Origin: a virus
Strand: one strand, 5' to 3'
DNA length: 64,000 bases
IMG/VR virus record: IMGVR_UViG_3300036945_000641
Location: 1-64,000 of that record
Positions within the stretch are counted from its first letter, which is position 1. Every line of letters begins with the position of its first letter. Shown here piece after piece: positions 24,838 to 33,141 of this stretch. Under the pieces are notes generated by a model. The model worked only from the letters and a program-made list of their open reading frames with translations. It was not told the origin of the DNA and made no database searches. The position numbers and the translations under genes were made by a program.

Positions 24838-26906
24838 TGTCAAGAGCCTCAGCCTTAGCAAAAACGCTTGGCGCCGACAGCGCCCTTAATGCTGGTGATG
24901 TAAGTGGATTAGCCACTATCTCCACCTCAGGTTCCGCCAGTGACCTTATCACTGGCACCCTGCCTCCTGACCGCATAGCTGACCTAAGCATTTCAAATGC
25001 AAAGCTTACAGGCATTGCAGGTAACAAAGTCAGCTATAACAATTCGGTAAGTGGTATTAGTGCAAACACTGTGCAAGAAGCCATTGATTACTTAAAAACA
25101 ATCAGTGGTGGTGCTAGTTCAGGTCAGCAAGCAAGCTATTCTCGTCAAAAGTTTACTGCCACTGCTGCCCAAACAACATTCTCAGTAACTTACACAGTGG
25201 GTTACCTAGAAGTATACCTAAATGGCGTATTACTAGATATTACCGACTATACTGCCAGTACGGGTACAACTGTGGTGTTAAGTGCTGGAGCGCAAGCTGG
25301 TGACGAATTGGTTACTATTGCACTAGACAGCTTTGCAATTGCTGAGCTTTTACGTGTTACAACAGTATCGCCAAGCGCACCCACTGATGGTATTGTCATA
25401 GGTGCAGACGGTCAATTTGGTATTGGCATTGCAAATCCAATATATAAATTTATGGTTGGTGATGGTACAAGAAATATGTGTATCAACCCAAATAGCACAC
25501 TTGATGGAATATTTATAGGTACAACAACAAATAAACCTTTGCTGTTCGGTACTAATGATTTTGAGCGAGCGCGTATTGACATTAATGGTAACTTTTTACT
25601 AGGCAGCACAGCTAACTATAATTTACGTGCAATTATTGCCGGCCCAGCAACTGCAGCCTCAACTGGAAGTGGAAGCTATATTGTTGCTTCGTTTATTGAT
25701 ACTAACGCAATGGCAGCTGGTGTTGGCGGTGGACTAGGTTTTCAAGGTAATGATGGGCAAAACGGTTATGTAACTTTTGCCTCAATTAACGGCTCTAAAG
25801 AAAATGGAGTAAGCGGCAATTACGCTAGTTACTTAAGCTTTAAAACTAGAGCAAATGGTCAAGCCTTAACAGAACGCATGACCATTGGTTCAAACGGTCT
25901 TGTTACTATACCAAACGGTATTCAAGCAAAAGCACCTACATATGAGCTATATGGAGGCAACTATAATGAAGCTGGTTTAACTGGAACACTAAGAATTCGA
26001 CTAGGTACAGTTTATATAGCGCAGGGCGGCATGGATGTGACTATTAAACTAGCTGTAGGTGCAGGATATAATGCCGGAGAAGGTCAAGTATTTGAGTATG
26101 TACTTAGATTACGTACTTCAAACGGTAGTAGTTCTACAGCGGGTTCAAGTGGTGCAATTTACATCAATGGATTTGTAGAAAAAATTACTGTAGATGCTTT
26201 TGGAACCACAAATCCAGTAGAATCTTTCTTAGTTCAAGAAATAAATACTGGACAATATAACATATATTTTGACCCAAATAGTTTAATTGGTAACTACAGT
26301 CATTATATTGTAGAAACTCCTGCAACTGCTACATGGGTGCACAATCCAGCAGTATTAAATATTTCTGAAATTACAGGCAACTATTTAACAGTTAGCACAT
26401 GGCGTACTACGGCACTTACTGATACTAGTGGGTTTATTAGTAATACTCGTGGTATTAAATTTCCTGCATATCAATTTCAATCCAGCGACCCTAATACGCT
26501 AGATGATTATGAAGAGGGAACTTGGACACCTTCTATTACTGGTGGTGATGGCGGCTCAGTTACTTATAACTTTAACAGTGGGGTTTACCGCAAGATTGGC
26601 AGCATGGTTTACTTACAGTTTGGTGTAAACATAGCAAGCAGAAGTGGTGGTAGCGGTGAGATCTTAATCAATGGATTACCATTTCCTTCTATTACACGAG
26701 GCGCGTATCAAGAAGCATCGGCTTCGCTACAAGGTGGTGGCTGGGCAAATTCGGCATTAGCTGGAAAAGTTTATATGTTTGTTATGAACGATATGACACA
26801 AATGCGTACTCGCTATCTACAAAACTCTGACGCCCCTGTGTCGTTTACTGATATCCAAGCCGGTACATATTTTAACGGAACAATTGTTTATTGCACTGCG
26901 GCGTAA
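24837..26906 (+). CDS. Tail fibre protein 3
   Basis: A 689-residue fibre: M-S-R-A-S-A-L-A-K-T-L-G start (shared in kind with the fibre at 27225), then P-P-D-R-I-A-D-L-S-I-S-N-A-K-L, a collar-like domain (Q-T-T-F-S-V-T-Y-T-V-G-Y-L-E-V-Y-L-N-G, about 110-130), shaft units (F-E-R-A-R-I-D-I-N-G-N-F) and a C-terminal domain beginning near P-N-T-L-D-D-Y-E-E-G-T-W-T-P, a known tail-fibre head signature. AAGGAG ribosome site. Its start overlaps the upstream stop by 1 base. Confidence 0.85.
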   Translation: MSRASALAKTLGADSALNAGDVSGLATISTSGSASDLITGTLPPDRIADLSISNAKLTGIAGNKVSYNNSVSGISANTVQEAIDYLKTISGGASSGQQASYSRQKFTATAAQTTFSVTYTVGYLEVYLNGVLLDITDYTASTGTTVVLSAGAQAGDELVTIALDSFAIAELLRVTTVSPSAPTDGIVIGADGQFGIGIANPIYKFMVGDGTRNMCINPNSTLDGIFIGTTTNKPLLFGTNDFERARIDINGNFLLGSTANYNLRAIIAGPATAASTGSGSYIVASFIDTNAMAAGVGGGLGFQGNDGQNGYVTFASINGSKENGVSGNYASYLSFKTRANGQALTERMTIGSNGLVTIPNGIQAKAPTYELYGGNYNEAGLTGTLRIRLGTVYIAQGGMDVTIKLAVGAGYNAGEGQVFEYVLRLRTSNGSSSTAGSSGAIYINGFVEKITVDAFGTTNPVESFLVQEINTGQYNIYFDPNSLIGNYSHYIVETPATATWVHNPAVLNISEITGNYLTVSTWRTTALTDTSGFISNTRGIKFPAYQFQSSDPNTLDDYEEGTWTPSITGGDGGSVTYNFNSGVYRKIGSMVYLQFGVNIASRSGGSGEILINGLPFPSITRGAYQEASASLQGGGWANSALAGKVYMFVMNDMTQMRTRYLQNSDAPVSFTDIQAGTYFNGTIVYCTAA

Positions 26907-26965
26907 CAATATAGTTTATTATTCTGACTGGACGGCCAGAATGGACATTAATCAAAGGAACAGCA

Positions 26966-27241
26966 ATGTCATTAACAAAAGAAGTCGTTATCGACAAAAT
27001 TGAAGTTACTGAAAACGGAATAATTCAAGTTCGTCAGGTAACTCGTATCTTAGAAGACGGACAACAATTGTCCGCTTCTTACCATCGCACTAGTCTACAG
27101 CCTGGACAGGACTTGACTGGCCAGCCTGCCAATGTCGTTGCAATTTGCACGGCAGCATGGACTCCAGAAGTCATTTTAGCCTACCAAACTCAAGTAGCTA
27201 ACTCTTTGACACAAGGAGCCCCAAATGTCCAGAGCACGTAA
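26966..27241 (+). CDS. Small protein between fibres, unknown
   Basis: A 91-residue protein. A conserved-looking beta hairpin (I-D-K-I-E-V-T-E-N-G-I-I-Q-V-R-Q-V-T-R-I) is followed by S-Y-H-R-T-S-L-Q-P-G-Q-D. This type of short protein is common beside phage fibre genes, and its family function is not established to my knowledge. It overlaps the next fibre start by 17 bases, so expression is coupled. Confidence 0.5.
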   Translation: MSLTKEVVIDKIEVTENGIIQVRQVTRILEDGQQLSASYHRTSLQPGQDLTGQPANVVAICTAAWTPEVILAYQTQVANSLTQGAPNVQST

Positions 27242-28436
27242 TATATCAAACTTACTAGGTGCTGATGGTGTTTTAAGCGCCACAGACATTACTGCAGCAC
27301 TAGGGTATACACCAGTTAACAAAGCTGGTGATAATATCACCGGCCAATTAAATGTTAGTGCCACATCAAATGTGTATATTACTTCAACTAGCACAAATGG
27401 TGCTAATGCTGGTTTCAGAATGGAAAGTGCTGGCGTTAGAGATTACGGTATTTTTAGTGATGGTGCGCTACGTTTTTACGACTTTACTGCTGCTCAGGAG
27501 CGTATGCGTATTGTAAGTTCTGGACAGGTAGTCGTTGGAGATACTTCAACACAATACAGTTCAAAACTATATGTAAACGGTGCAATTGCTGCTCGTAACG
27601 GTGGTGTTGACGGCACTTATCAACCAGCATTTATTGCCGCATACACTGGTAACTATAATGAAACTAACGTAATTTCCTCCGCAGTTTCAAGTGGAGGTAG
27701 TGGCAGCGGTTTTAGTTTTGAAATATCAAATGGTGCAGGTTCTGCTGGACGTACTAGTACCGCTTATTTCACCAGAGCAATAGTTAATATTAATACCCCT
27801 ATGAATGTTGGTGGGCAACTAGGTATTGGTAGTAATAGTTTATACTTTGAAAAGTCTGGAACTCGCAGCTGGCAATTATATGCCAATCAATCAACTGGTC
27901 AAGCTGTTTTAGCCTCTGGAGATGGTGTAGGCAACTTTATAGTAGCTGCTGCTAGAATGGGTATTGGTAACAGTACTCCTAACCAAACACTTGATGTTGC
28001 AGGCCCAGCAAGATTTGGTGGTGGTATTATTAGCGGAGAATTAGTTGCTGGCTATATTGCATCTAATTATACTGGTACTCGCTATCTATTAATTGATAAC
28101 ATGACTGATAATGCTGCTGCGGCTTTTAATATGCGTGGTAATATTGTTGCTTCATCTTATACTACTTGGAACGTATGTGATATTTACTTTAGAAGGACAT
28201 ACGCCTCTACCACATTAAGCGGTTCTATTACTGGTATTGCTCAAAGTGGTGTTACTGTTTCGCTTGTAGATATTACTTATAATAGTAAGCGTTATGCTGC
28301 TATTTGTTTTGCAGGTGGAGATCCTGCTATTCACATGAATGTTTGCGGATATAGACTAGATAATCAAGCCGTAAATGGTTATATGACGTTTGTCACTTCT
28401 GGTGTAACAGTTAATTCAACTATTGCATCTTATTAA
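27225..28436 (+). CDS. Tail fibre protein 4
   Basis: A 403-residue fibre with start M-S-R-A-R-N-I-S-N-L-L-G, an A-L-G-Y-T-P-V-N-K-A-G-D segment (typical fibre shaft entry), G-D-N-I-T-G-Q-L, a shaft unit Q-E-R-M-R-I-V-S-S-G-Q-V and a head without close resemblance to the others. Strong AAGGAG ribosome site inside the previous gene. The four fibres share starts and shaft repeats but differ in their heads. Confidence 0.83.
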   Translation: MSRARNISNLLGADGVLSATDITAALGYTPVNKAGDNITGQLNVSATSNVYITSTSTNGANAGFRMESAGVRDYGIFSDGALRFYDFTAAQERMRIVSSGQVVVGDTSTQYSSKLYVNGAIAARNGGVDGTYQPAFIAAYTGNYNETNVISSAVSSGGSGSGFSFEISNGAGSAGRTSTAYFTRAIVNINTPMNVGGQLGIGSNSLYFEKSGTRSWQLYANQSTGQAVLASGDGVGNFIVAAARMGIGNSTPNQTLDVAGPARFGGGIISGELVAGYIASNYTGTRYLLIDNMTDNAAAAFNMRGNIVASSYTTWNVCDIYFRRTYASTTLSGSITGIAQSGVTVSLVDITYNSKRYAAICFAGGDPAIHMNVCGYRLDNQAVNGYMTFVTSGVTVNSTIASY

Positions 28437-28452
28437 TTAAAGGGATCCTAAA

Positions 28453-28776
28453 ATGGAATTCAAAATCGTACAACTAGAGCGCCAACTACCAAGCGGCGGA
28501 ATTACCACAGCACACTGGACTGTTTCAAAAGAACAAGACGGTATTCTTGTATCAAGCTATGGTGCACAAGGTTTTCAACCTGACCCTCAAGCGCAGGGAT
28601 TTGTAGCTTTTCCACAAGTAACAGAAGCACAAGTTATTGGTTGGGTTCAAGCCGCAATGGGTACCGAAGCTGTTGCAGCTTTAGAAGCTTCACTAGACGC
28701 TCAAATCGCAGCAATCCAAACTCCGGCTACCGCAACTGGTATGCCTTGGACTCCAGTGGTTACACCAACAGAGTAA
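28453..28776 (+). CDS. Small conserved phage protein, fibre operon
   Basis: A 107-residue protein with an N-terminal strand region (I-V-Q-L-E-R-Q-L-P-S-G-G-I-T-T-A-H-W-T-V) and an Ala-rich helical C-terminal part. Such proteins recur at the end of fibre operons of marine and freshwater phages. No known activity. It is the last gene before the lysis cassette. Confidence 0.45.
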   Translation: MEFKIVQLERQLPSGGITTAHWTVSKEQDGILVSSYGAQGFQPDPQAQGFVAFPQVTEAQVIGWVQAAMGTEAVAALEASLDAQIAAIQTPATATGMPWTPVVTPTE

Positions 28777-28783
28777 CTTATAA

Positions 28784-29200
28784 ATGTGGTTCTTTAACTT
28801 TATACCAGGAACCTTGTTTTACGCATTATTTTTAGCAGCAGGAACAGGCTACATTGTTAGCTTGTTCCTACCACATACAATCTTACAAAAACAAGTAAAA
28901 ATTGCCAGCATAGCTGCACTAGCACTGTCAATCTACCTACTAGGTATGCTTTATGTAAATAACTGGTGGAAAGATAAAGCAGCCCAGCTAGAGCAACAAG
29001 TTGCAGAATTGGCACAAAAAAGTTCTGAAACTAACGCTGTAATCGAAAAGAAATTGGTTACTCGAACCGAAATTGTGCGTGTGCGCGGCGACGACATTGT
29101 TAAATATGTTGACCGTGAAATTGTCAAGTATAACACGCAATGCGTAATCCCACTTGAATTTGTAACCGCACACAATCGTGCAGCGGAGCAACCAAAATGA
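28784..29200 (+). CDS. Inner-membrane spanin (i-spanin, Rz-like)
   Basis: A 138-residue protein with two or three hydrophobic segments (about 1-28 and 40-60) followed by a charged coiled coil (residues 62-115). The overlapping downstream gene encodes a lipoprotein, the standard i-spanin/o-spanin arrangement, which fuses inner and outer membranes at lysis. Unlike Rz, which has one membrane segment, this one appears to have more, so the topology should be read with care. The stop overlaps the next start by 4 bases. Confidence 0.65.
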   Translation: MWFFNFIPGTLFYALFLAAGTGYIVSLFLPHTILQKQVKIASIAALALSIYLLGMLYVNNWWKDKAAQLEQQVAELAQKSSETNAVIEKKLVTRTEIVRVRGDDIVKYVDREIVKYNTQCVIPLEFVTAHNRAAEQPK

Positions 29201-29466
29201 AAACTCTAACTCTACTCCTAGCACTTAGTTTAAGTGCATGCACCACAGTTGTACCAGTTACAGCCAAATTTCCGGCAGCGCCAGGACTGCAAGCTCAGGT
29301 ACCTTGCCCTCAGTTGAAAAAGCTAGAAGAAAGCGCACAGCTTTCGGACGTTGCAAAAATTGTGTCTGTTAACTACACAGAATACTACACTTGTGCAGTT
29401 AAAGTGGACGCTTGGATTGAGTGGTATAACGTGCAAAAAATCATTTTTGAAAGCCTAGGCAAATGA
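29197..29466 (+). CDS. Outer-membrane lipoprotein spanin (o-spanin, Rz1-like)
   Basis: An 89-residue protein with a lipoprotein signal: hydrophobic residues 4-13 and a lipobox L-S-A-C ending at Cys15. The mature part is Pro-rich at first (A-A-P-G near residue 28), then helical. Its start lies inside the end of the i-spanin gene and its stop overlaps the endolysin start. The pair would act as the last step of lysis and implies a Gram-negative host. Confidence 0.75.
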   Translation: MKTLTLLLALSLSACTTVVPVTAKFPAAPGLQAQVPCPQLKKLEESAQLSDVAKIVSVNYTEYYTCAVKVDAWIEWYNVQKIIFESLGK

Positions 29467-30086
29467 ACTTAACATTAGCTCAACTCCAACAGCTCTTACC
29501 CAAAAATCCTTATGTAACTCAATGGCATGGTGCATTGTCACAGCTACTACCAGATTACGAAATCAATACCGCACCGCGTATTGCAGCTTTCGTTGCACAG
29601 TGTGCACACGAGTCTGGTGGATTTACAGCGCTCAAAGAAAATTTAAATTATCGAGCTGCTACTCTACGCAAGATTTTTCCAAAATACTTTCCCACAGATG
29701 AAATCGCCAATTATTATGCCAGCTTACCTAATAAGCAGGCTGCAATTGCCAACAAAGTTTATGCTAACCGCATGGGCAATGGTCCTGAAGAAAGTGGTGA
29801 TGGATACAAATTTTGCGGTCGTGGTTTAATTCAATTAACAGGACGCGACAACTATTCGTGGTTTGCCGCTAGTTTAGATATTAGTGTTGAAGAGGCAAGT
29901 GACTATCTTCAAACATTTGAAGGTGCAGCGCAAAGTGCATGTTGGTTTTGGGAAACCAATAACCTAAATCGTTGGGCTGATGCTGGCGATATTTTGACCT
30001 TGACAAAAAAGATCAATGGTGGTACAATTGGATTAGAAGATCGTGTCAAGCATTATAATCATGCCCTACACGTATTAGGAGATTAA
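29463..30086 (+). CDS. Endolysin, glycoside hydrolase family 19
   Basis: A 207-residue lysozyme-type enzyme that cleaves the peptidoglycan glycan backbone. The catalytic H-E-S-G-G-F is at residues 49-54 (Glu50), followed by N-Y-R-A-A-T-L-R-K-I-F-P-K-Y-F and G-R-G-L-I-Q-L-T-G-R-D-N-Y, all signatures of GH19 phage endolysins. There is no signal peptide, so it needs the holin. Start overlaps the o-spanin stop by 4 bases. Confidence 0.92.
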   Translation: MNLTLAQLQQLLPKNPYVTQWHGALSQLLPDYEINTAPRIAAFVAQCAHESGGFTALKENLNYRAATLRKIFPKYFPTDEIANYYASLPNKQAAIANKVYANRMGNGPEESGDGYKFCGRGLIQLTGRDNYSWFAASLDISVEEASDYLQTFEGAAQSACWFWETNNLNRWADAGDILTLTKKINGGTIGLEDRVKHYNHALHVLGD

Positions 30087-30087
30087 A

Positions 30088-30420
30088 ATGTCAGAAGAAA
30101 AAGACTCAGCAAAAGGCGTGTTTATAGAAAAACTACTGTTTGCTCTACTACCATTAATTATTGCCGGAGTAGGTTATTTACTAAGTGCTGTAGGCACATT
30201 AGCACACCAAGTAACTATTTTAGAAAGCAAAGTAAGTTTAGTTGTAACTAGCGACAATAAACAGGCCCCTAATACTGGTGCCGAACTTGCTCGCGAAAGG
30301 TTACGCCAAGATTTAACAGAAGCAATTCAACGTAATCGTGACGCTATTCAACAAAACAAAGAACATATTAGTATTCACGAAGAAAAACTTCGTCAGTTGC
30401 AAAAGCAAGTAACAAAGTAA
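30088..30420 (+). CDS. Membrane-anchored coiled-coil protein in lysis cassette
   Basis: A 110-residue protein with one membrane segment (about 15-38, L-L-F-A-L-L-P-L-I-I-A-G-V-G-Y-L-L) and a coiled-coil tail (60-108). GGAG precedes the ATG, 1 base after the endolysin. It could be a lysis regulator (antiholin-like) or a second spanin-like protein. It resembles the protein at 15371 in build, not in sequence. Confidence 0.55.
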   Translation: MSEEKDSAKGVFIEKLLFALLPLIIAGVGYLLSAVGTLAHQVTILESKVSLVVTSDNKQAPNTGAELARERLRQDLTEAIQRNRDAIQQNKEHISIHEEKLRQLQKQVTK

Positions 30421-30422
30421 CC

Positions 30423-30578
30423 ATGATAACTTCTGCCTTTTTATTATCAATTGCACTAGCGGTTTCTAACTCAGAATACCAGTGCATTAGGTGGACTTGG
30501 ACAGGCGATGTTTATAATCGTAAAGTAATTTGTCTTGAATGGAGAAAAAAGCAAGATAAGCCAACAAGGAAACTATAG
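30423..30578 (+). CDS. 51-residue exported or membrane small protein
   Basis: An open frame of 51 residues: hydrophobic N-terminus (M-I-T-S-A-F-L-L-S-I-A-L-A-V) followed by Y-Q-C-I-R-W-T-W-T-G-D-V-Y-N-R-K-V-I-C-L-E-W, with two Cys and four Trp. The aromatic, cysteine-paired tail after a signal-like segment suggests a periplasmic or membrane product. It fits the spacing exactly between its neighbours, starting 2 bases after the previous stop. Function unknown. Confidence 0.6.
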   Translation: MITSAFLLSIALAVSNSEYQCIRWTWTGDVYNRKVICLEWRKKQDKPTRKL

Positions 30579-30579
30579 T

Positions 30580-31074
30580 ATGATAGATCCAATAACCGCA
30601 CTTGCGGGCATACAATCAGCAGTTGCTTTAATCAAAAAAGTATCAAAAACTGTTGATGATGTTGCTAGTCTAGGACCTGTTCTAGGTAAATATTTTGACG
30701 CTAAAAGTACTGCTACCAAAGCAGCAGTAGAAGCAAAAAATAGTAGCAAAAAATCTAATATGGCAACTGCCATTGAAATTGAACTGGCTCTACACCAAGC
30801 AGAGCAGTTTGAGCGAGAACTACAAATGTTGTTTATGACAACAGGTAAAATTGACGTATGGAATAAAATTAAACAACGTTCAGCTGCAATGGATATTGAA
30901 GCTGCTCATGATGCGCGACGTACTAAAGCAGCAAACCAAAAGAAAAAAGAACAGCAACAAGAACAACTAGAGTGGGCTTTGGGCATAGTTTTTATTGTAT
31001 TTTGTGTGTGGGGTCTTGGATTCGTTACCTATGAATTTATTGAGTACTGTCAGCAAGCAAGATGTGGTAAATGA
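30580..31074 (+). CDS. C-terminally anchored membrane protein, MIDP family
   Basis: The ATG at 30580 gives a 164-residue protein, and an in-frame extension to 30535 is unlikely because it overlaps the previous gene. It begins M-I-D-P-I-T-A-L-A-G, is helical through residue 125 with a basic linker (R-R-T-K-A-A-N-Q-K-K-K-E), and ends with one membrane segment (about 130-152) and a short tail. The gene at 31650 has the same plan and a related start. Function unknown; the setting suggests lysis or envelope interaction. Confidence 0.55.
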   Translation: MIDPITALAGIQSAVALIKKVSKTVDDVASLGPVLGKYFDAKSTATKAAVEAKNSSKKSNMATAIEIELALHQAEQFERELQMLFMTTGKIDVWNKIKQRSAAMDIEAAHDARRTKAANQKKKEQQQEQLEWALGIVFIVFCVWGLGFVTYEFIEYCQQARCGK

Positions 31075-31109
31075 ATAAATTATTAACTTACTGTTAGGAA
31101 AAATTGTTT

Positions 31110-31640
31110 ATGACAGAACAAAAACCTTTATCACGTAGCGAACGTGAAGCACAATTAAAAGACAAATCTGGATTTGTAATTGTAATTTTTGCAATTATGC
31201 TTGCACTAACCAACTACTTTAGTAGTGGTAATAGTTCGAAGATTTTAACTAATACTATTGAAATTAATAATACTTACAGCTTTTATCAAGCCAAAGATAT
31301 TAAACAGCGTTTAGATAAAATGTCTTTGGAAAATGCCAAAGACGCAAATAAAATTGCCGAATTAAAACAAAATATAGCTCGTTATACATCAGAACCAGAA
31401 ACTGGCGAAGGCAAAAAGGAACTATTAGCAAAAGCTAAAAAACTTGAAGCCGATCGTGCACAAGCTAGACTACATAGTAGTTGGTATACTTATACTAGTA
31501 TGATGTATCAGATAGCTATTGTGTTCTTAACAGCAGCTATTTTAGCGGTAAATAAAAAGTTTTATACAAGTTCACTAGTAGTAGGAATTTTAGCAACTGT
31601 AATGCTAACACAAGCACTTTGGTTGTGGATGCCTCTTTAA
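31110..31640 (+). CDS. DUF4337-like membrane protein
   Basis: A 176-residue protein from ATG 31110 (GGAA ahead). Layout: charged N-terminus, membrane segment (about 20-40), then N-N-T-Y-S-F-Y-Q-A-K-D-I-K-Q-R and a coiled helical region, then two hydrophobic segments near the C-terminus (about 127-145 and 150-174). This plan and the F-Y-Q-A-K-x-I motif match DUF4337 membrane proteins. Their role is not known. It stands between two related anchored proteins. Confidence 0.6.
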   Translation: MTEQKPLSRSEREAQLKDKSGFVIVIFAIMLALTNYFSSGNSSKILTNTIEINNTYSFYQAKDIKQRLDKMSLENAKDANKIAELKQNIARYTSEPETGEGKKELLAKAKKLEADRAQARLHSSWYTYTSMMYQIAIVFLTAAILAVNKKFYTSSLVVGILATVMLTQALWLWMPL

Positions 31641-31649
31641 GGAGGTAAT

Positions 31650-32432
31650 ATGGATCCGTTAACCCTCTTTGCCCTGGCTAATGGGGCAGTATCAGCAGTA
31701 AAAGCTGGATGTAAGCTTTATAAAGATATAAAAGGTGCTGCTGGAGAGGTTAAGGATGTATTAAAAGACTTAGACGATCAGTTTAAGAAACTACACCCTC
31801 CAGATAAACCTGCCTCAATAGAGCAACGTAATCAATTTGTAACTGAAAAGAATCGTGTAATTGAGCTTAATAAAAAAGCAAACGCAGGAGAGTACACAGG
31901 TGTTTACCAAGAAATCGGTGAACACTTGGGTGTTTACTATGACAACTTATATAAATGCTTGGCTGTTTTTGAAGAAGAAGAACGTCGTGCAAAAAAAGAA
32001 GTATATACGGGTGACGCCAGTTTAGGTAAACGCGCACTACAACGTGTGCTAATGCGCAAGCAGTTAGAACAAATGAGTGTTGACTTACGCGAACTAATGA
32101 TCTATCAAAGTCCTCCTGAATTAGGTGCGCTATACACAGAAGTTGAAGCCATGATGCAAATTATGGGCAAAGAACAACGTGTGCTTGTTGCCAAACAAAT
32201 GCAATCAGAGGCTGCTGAACAGTTTAGAAAGAAACAGCGCAGGGACAAATTGTACATTGAAATAGCGCTTGGTATAAGTGCACTAGCACTTTGTGCCGCA
32301 CTTGGTTTAAGCTTTGCGCTAGTAGTTGAAGATCGAATCCGTAAATACCCTCAATACGGCACTAATTGGATACCCAGAACTGAAGAGCAACGTAAAAAAG
32401 ATTCTGAACCACACGTATACGTGGGCAGATAG
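31650..32432 (+). CDS. C-terminally anchored membrane protein, paralogue of 30580 product
   Basis: A 260-residue protein with an excellent ribosome site (AAGGAGG). It starts M-D-P-L-T-L-F-A-L-A-N-G-A-V-S-A-V-K, is helical and charged in the middle, and carries one membrane segment (about 207-228) followed by a basic, proline-containing tail. The start motif and C-terminal anchor match the 30580 product, suggesting an old duplication. A cytoplasmic helical domain tethered to the inner membrane is likely; the function is not known. Confidence 0.55.
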   Translation: MDPLTLFALANGAVSAVKAGCKLYKDIKGAAGEVKDVLKDLDDQFKKLHPPDKPASIEQRNQFVTEKNRVIELNKKANAGEYTGVYQEIGEHLGVYYDNLYKCLAVFEEEERRAKKEVYTGDASLGKRALQRVLMRKQLEQMSVDLRELMIYQSPPELGALYTEVEAMMQIMGKEQRVLVAKQMQSEAAEQFRKKQRRDKLYIEIALGISALALCAALGLSFALVVEDRIRKYPQYGTNWIPRTEEQRKKDSEPHVYVGR

Positions 32433-32444
32433 ACAAGGAATTTT

Positions 32445-32882
32445 ATGGCAGAAGAAATTAAAGTGTTATCTGCTAGTGAGCAAAAGAAAGAAGATTGGAT
32501 GAATTCAAAGTGGCGACCCATGATGGGTTGGCTATACATGGCTACTTGCACCTTTGATTTTGTTATTTTTCCTATTTTATGGAGCTTACTACAAGCAGTA
32601 ACACACGCTACACAAATTACACAGTGGCAACCACTAACATTGCAAGGTGCTGGTTTATACCATATTGCAATGGGTGCTGTGCTAGGACTTGCAGCGTTTG
32701 GTCGTACACAAGAAAAATTAGCTGGAGCTAACAACGGCGGAGCAAAATCAGAAGTTATTACTGTTACACCAACGCCTAAAATAGTTCAAGAACCTCAATT
32801 TCAACCCACAGTGCAACAACCACAGATCGTAATGATTAACGGTAAACCTGCACCTCAACCAGCCTACCAGCCGGAGATTTAA
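32445..32882 (+). CDS. Holin (3-TM, gene-transfer-agent type)
   Basis: A 145-residue protein with three hydrophobic segments (about 25-45, 48-62 and 68-88). The start of the domain reads W-M-N-S-K-W-R-P-M-M-G-W-L-Y-M, the hallmark of the GTA_holin_3TM family. The C-terminal third is hydrophilic and Pro/Gln-rich. Holins open the inner membrane so that the endolysin can reach the wall. Located 2.3 kb after the endolysin gene, with its stop overlapping the next start by one base. Confidence 0.75.
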   Translation: MAEEIKVLSASEQKKEDWMNSKWRPMMGWLYMATCTFDFVIFPILWSLLQAVTHATQITQWQPLTLQGAGLYHIAMGAVLGLAAFGRTQEKLAGANNGGAKSEVITVTPTPKIVQEPQFQPTVQQPQIVMINGKPAPQPAYQPEI

Positions 32883-33082
32883 TGAAAAGTTTATTTTATT
32901 CACTTTGCGTAGTACTAGGAGTTACATTCTTAGCATACAACAATCCCGCATTTGCTGAAGCACAAACTAAAAAAGTATGTGTTGAGCAAAAAGACGCCAA
33001 AACAGGCAAAACCAAAGAAGTTTGTAAAGAAGTCAAGCAACACAAAAAGCTTGAAGGCACTAAAGTTCCAGAAAAGAAGTAA
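32882..33082 (+). CDS. Small exported basic protein
   Basis: A 66-residue protein with a clear signal peptide (hydrophobic 3-19, cleavage likely after A-F-A near residue 25) and a Lys-rich mature part with two cysteines (K-V-C-V-E-Q-K and K-E-V-C-K-E) that may form a disulfide. It overlaps the holin stop by 1 base (TAATG). Probably periplasmic; function unknown. A 14-bp palindrome (AGTGGCTAGCCACT, 33089-33102) follows in the 59-base gap before PhoH. Confidence 0.6.
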   Translation: MKSLFYSLCVVLGVTFLAYNNPAFAEAQTKKVCVEQKDAKTGKTKEVCKEVKQHKKLEGTKVPEKK

Positions 33083-33141
33083 TATAAAAGTGGCTAGCCA
33101 CTGTAGTGTTGCTAGCTGTTCACTAACTAACAGGGTCAGTT

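Noticed and set aside
33089-33102. 14-bp palindrome as a terminator before phoH
   Set aside because: There is no T run after it; it could be a binding site, but there is no further support.
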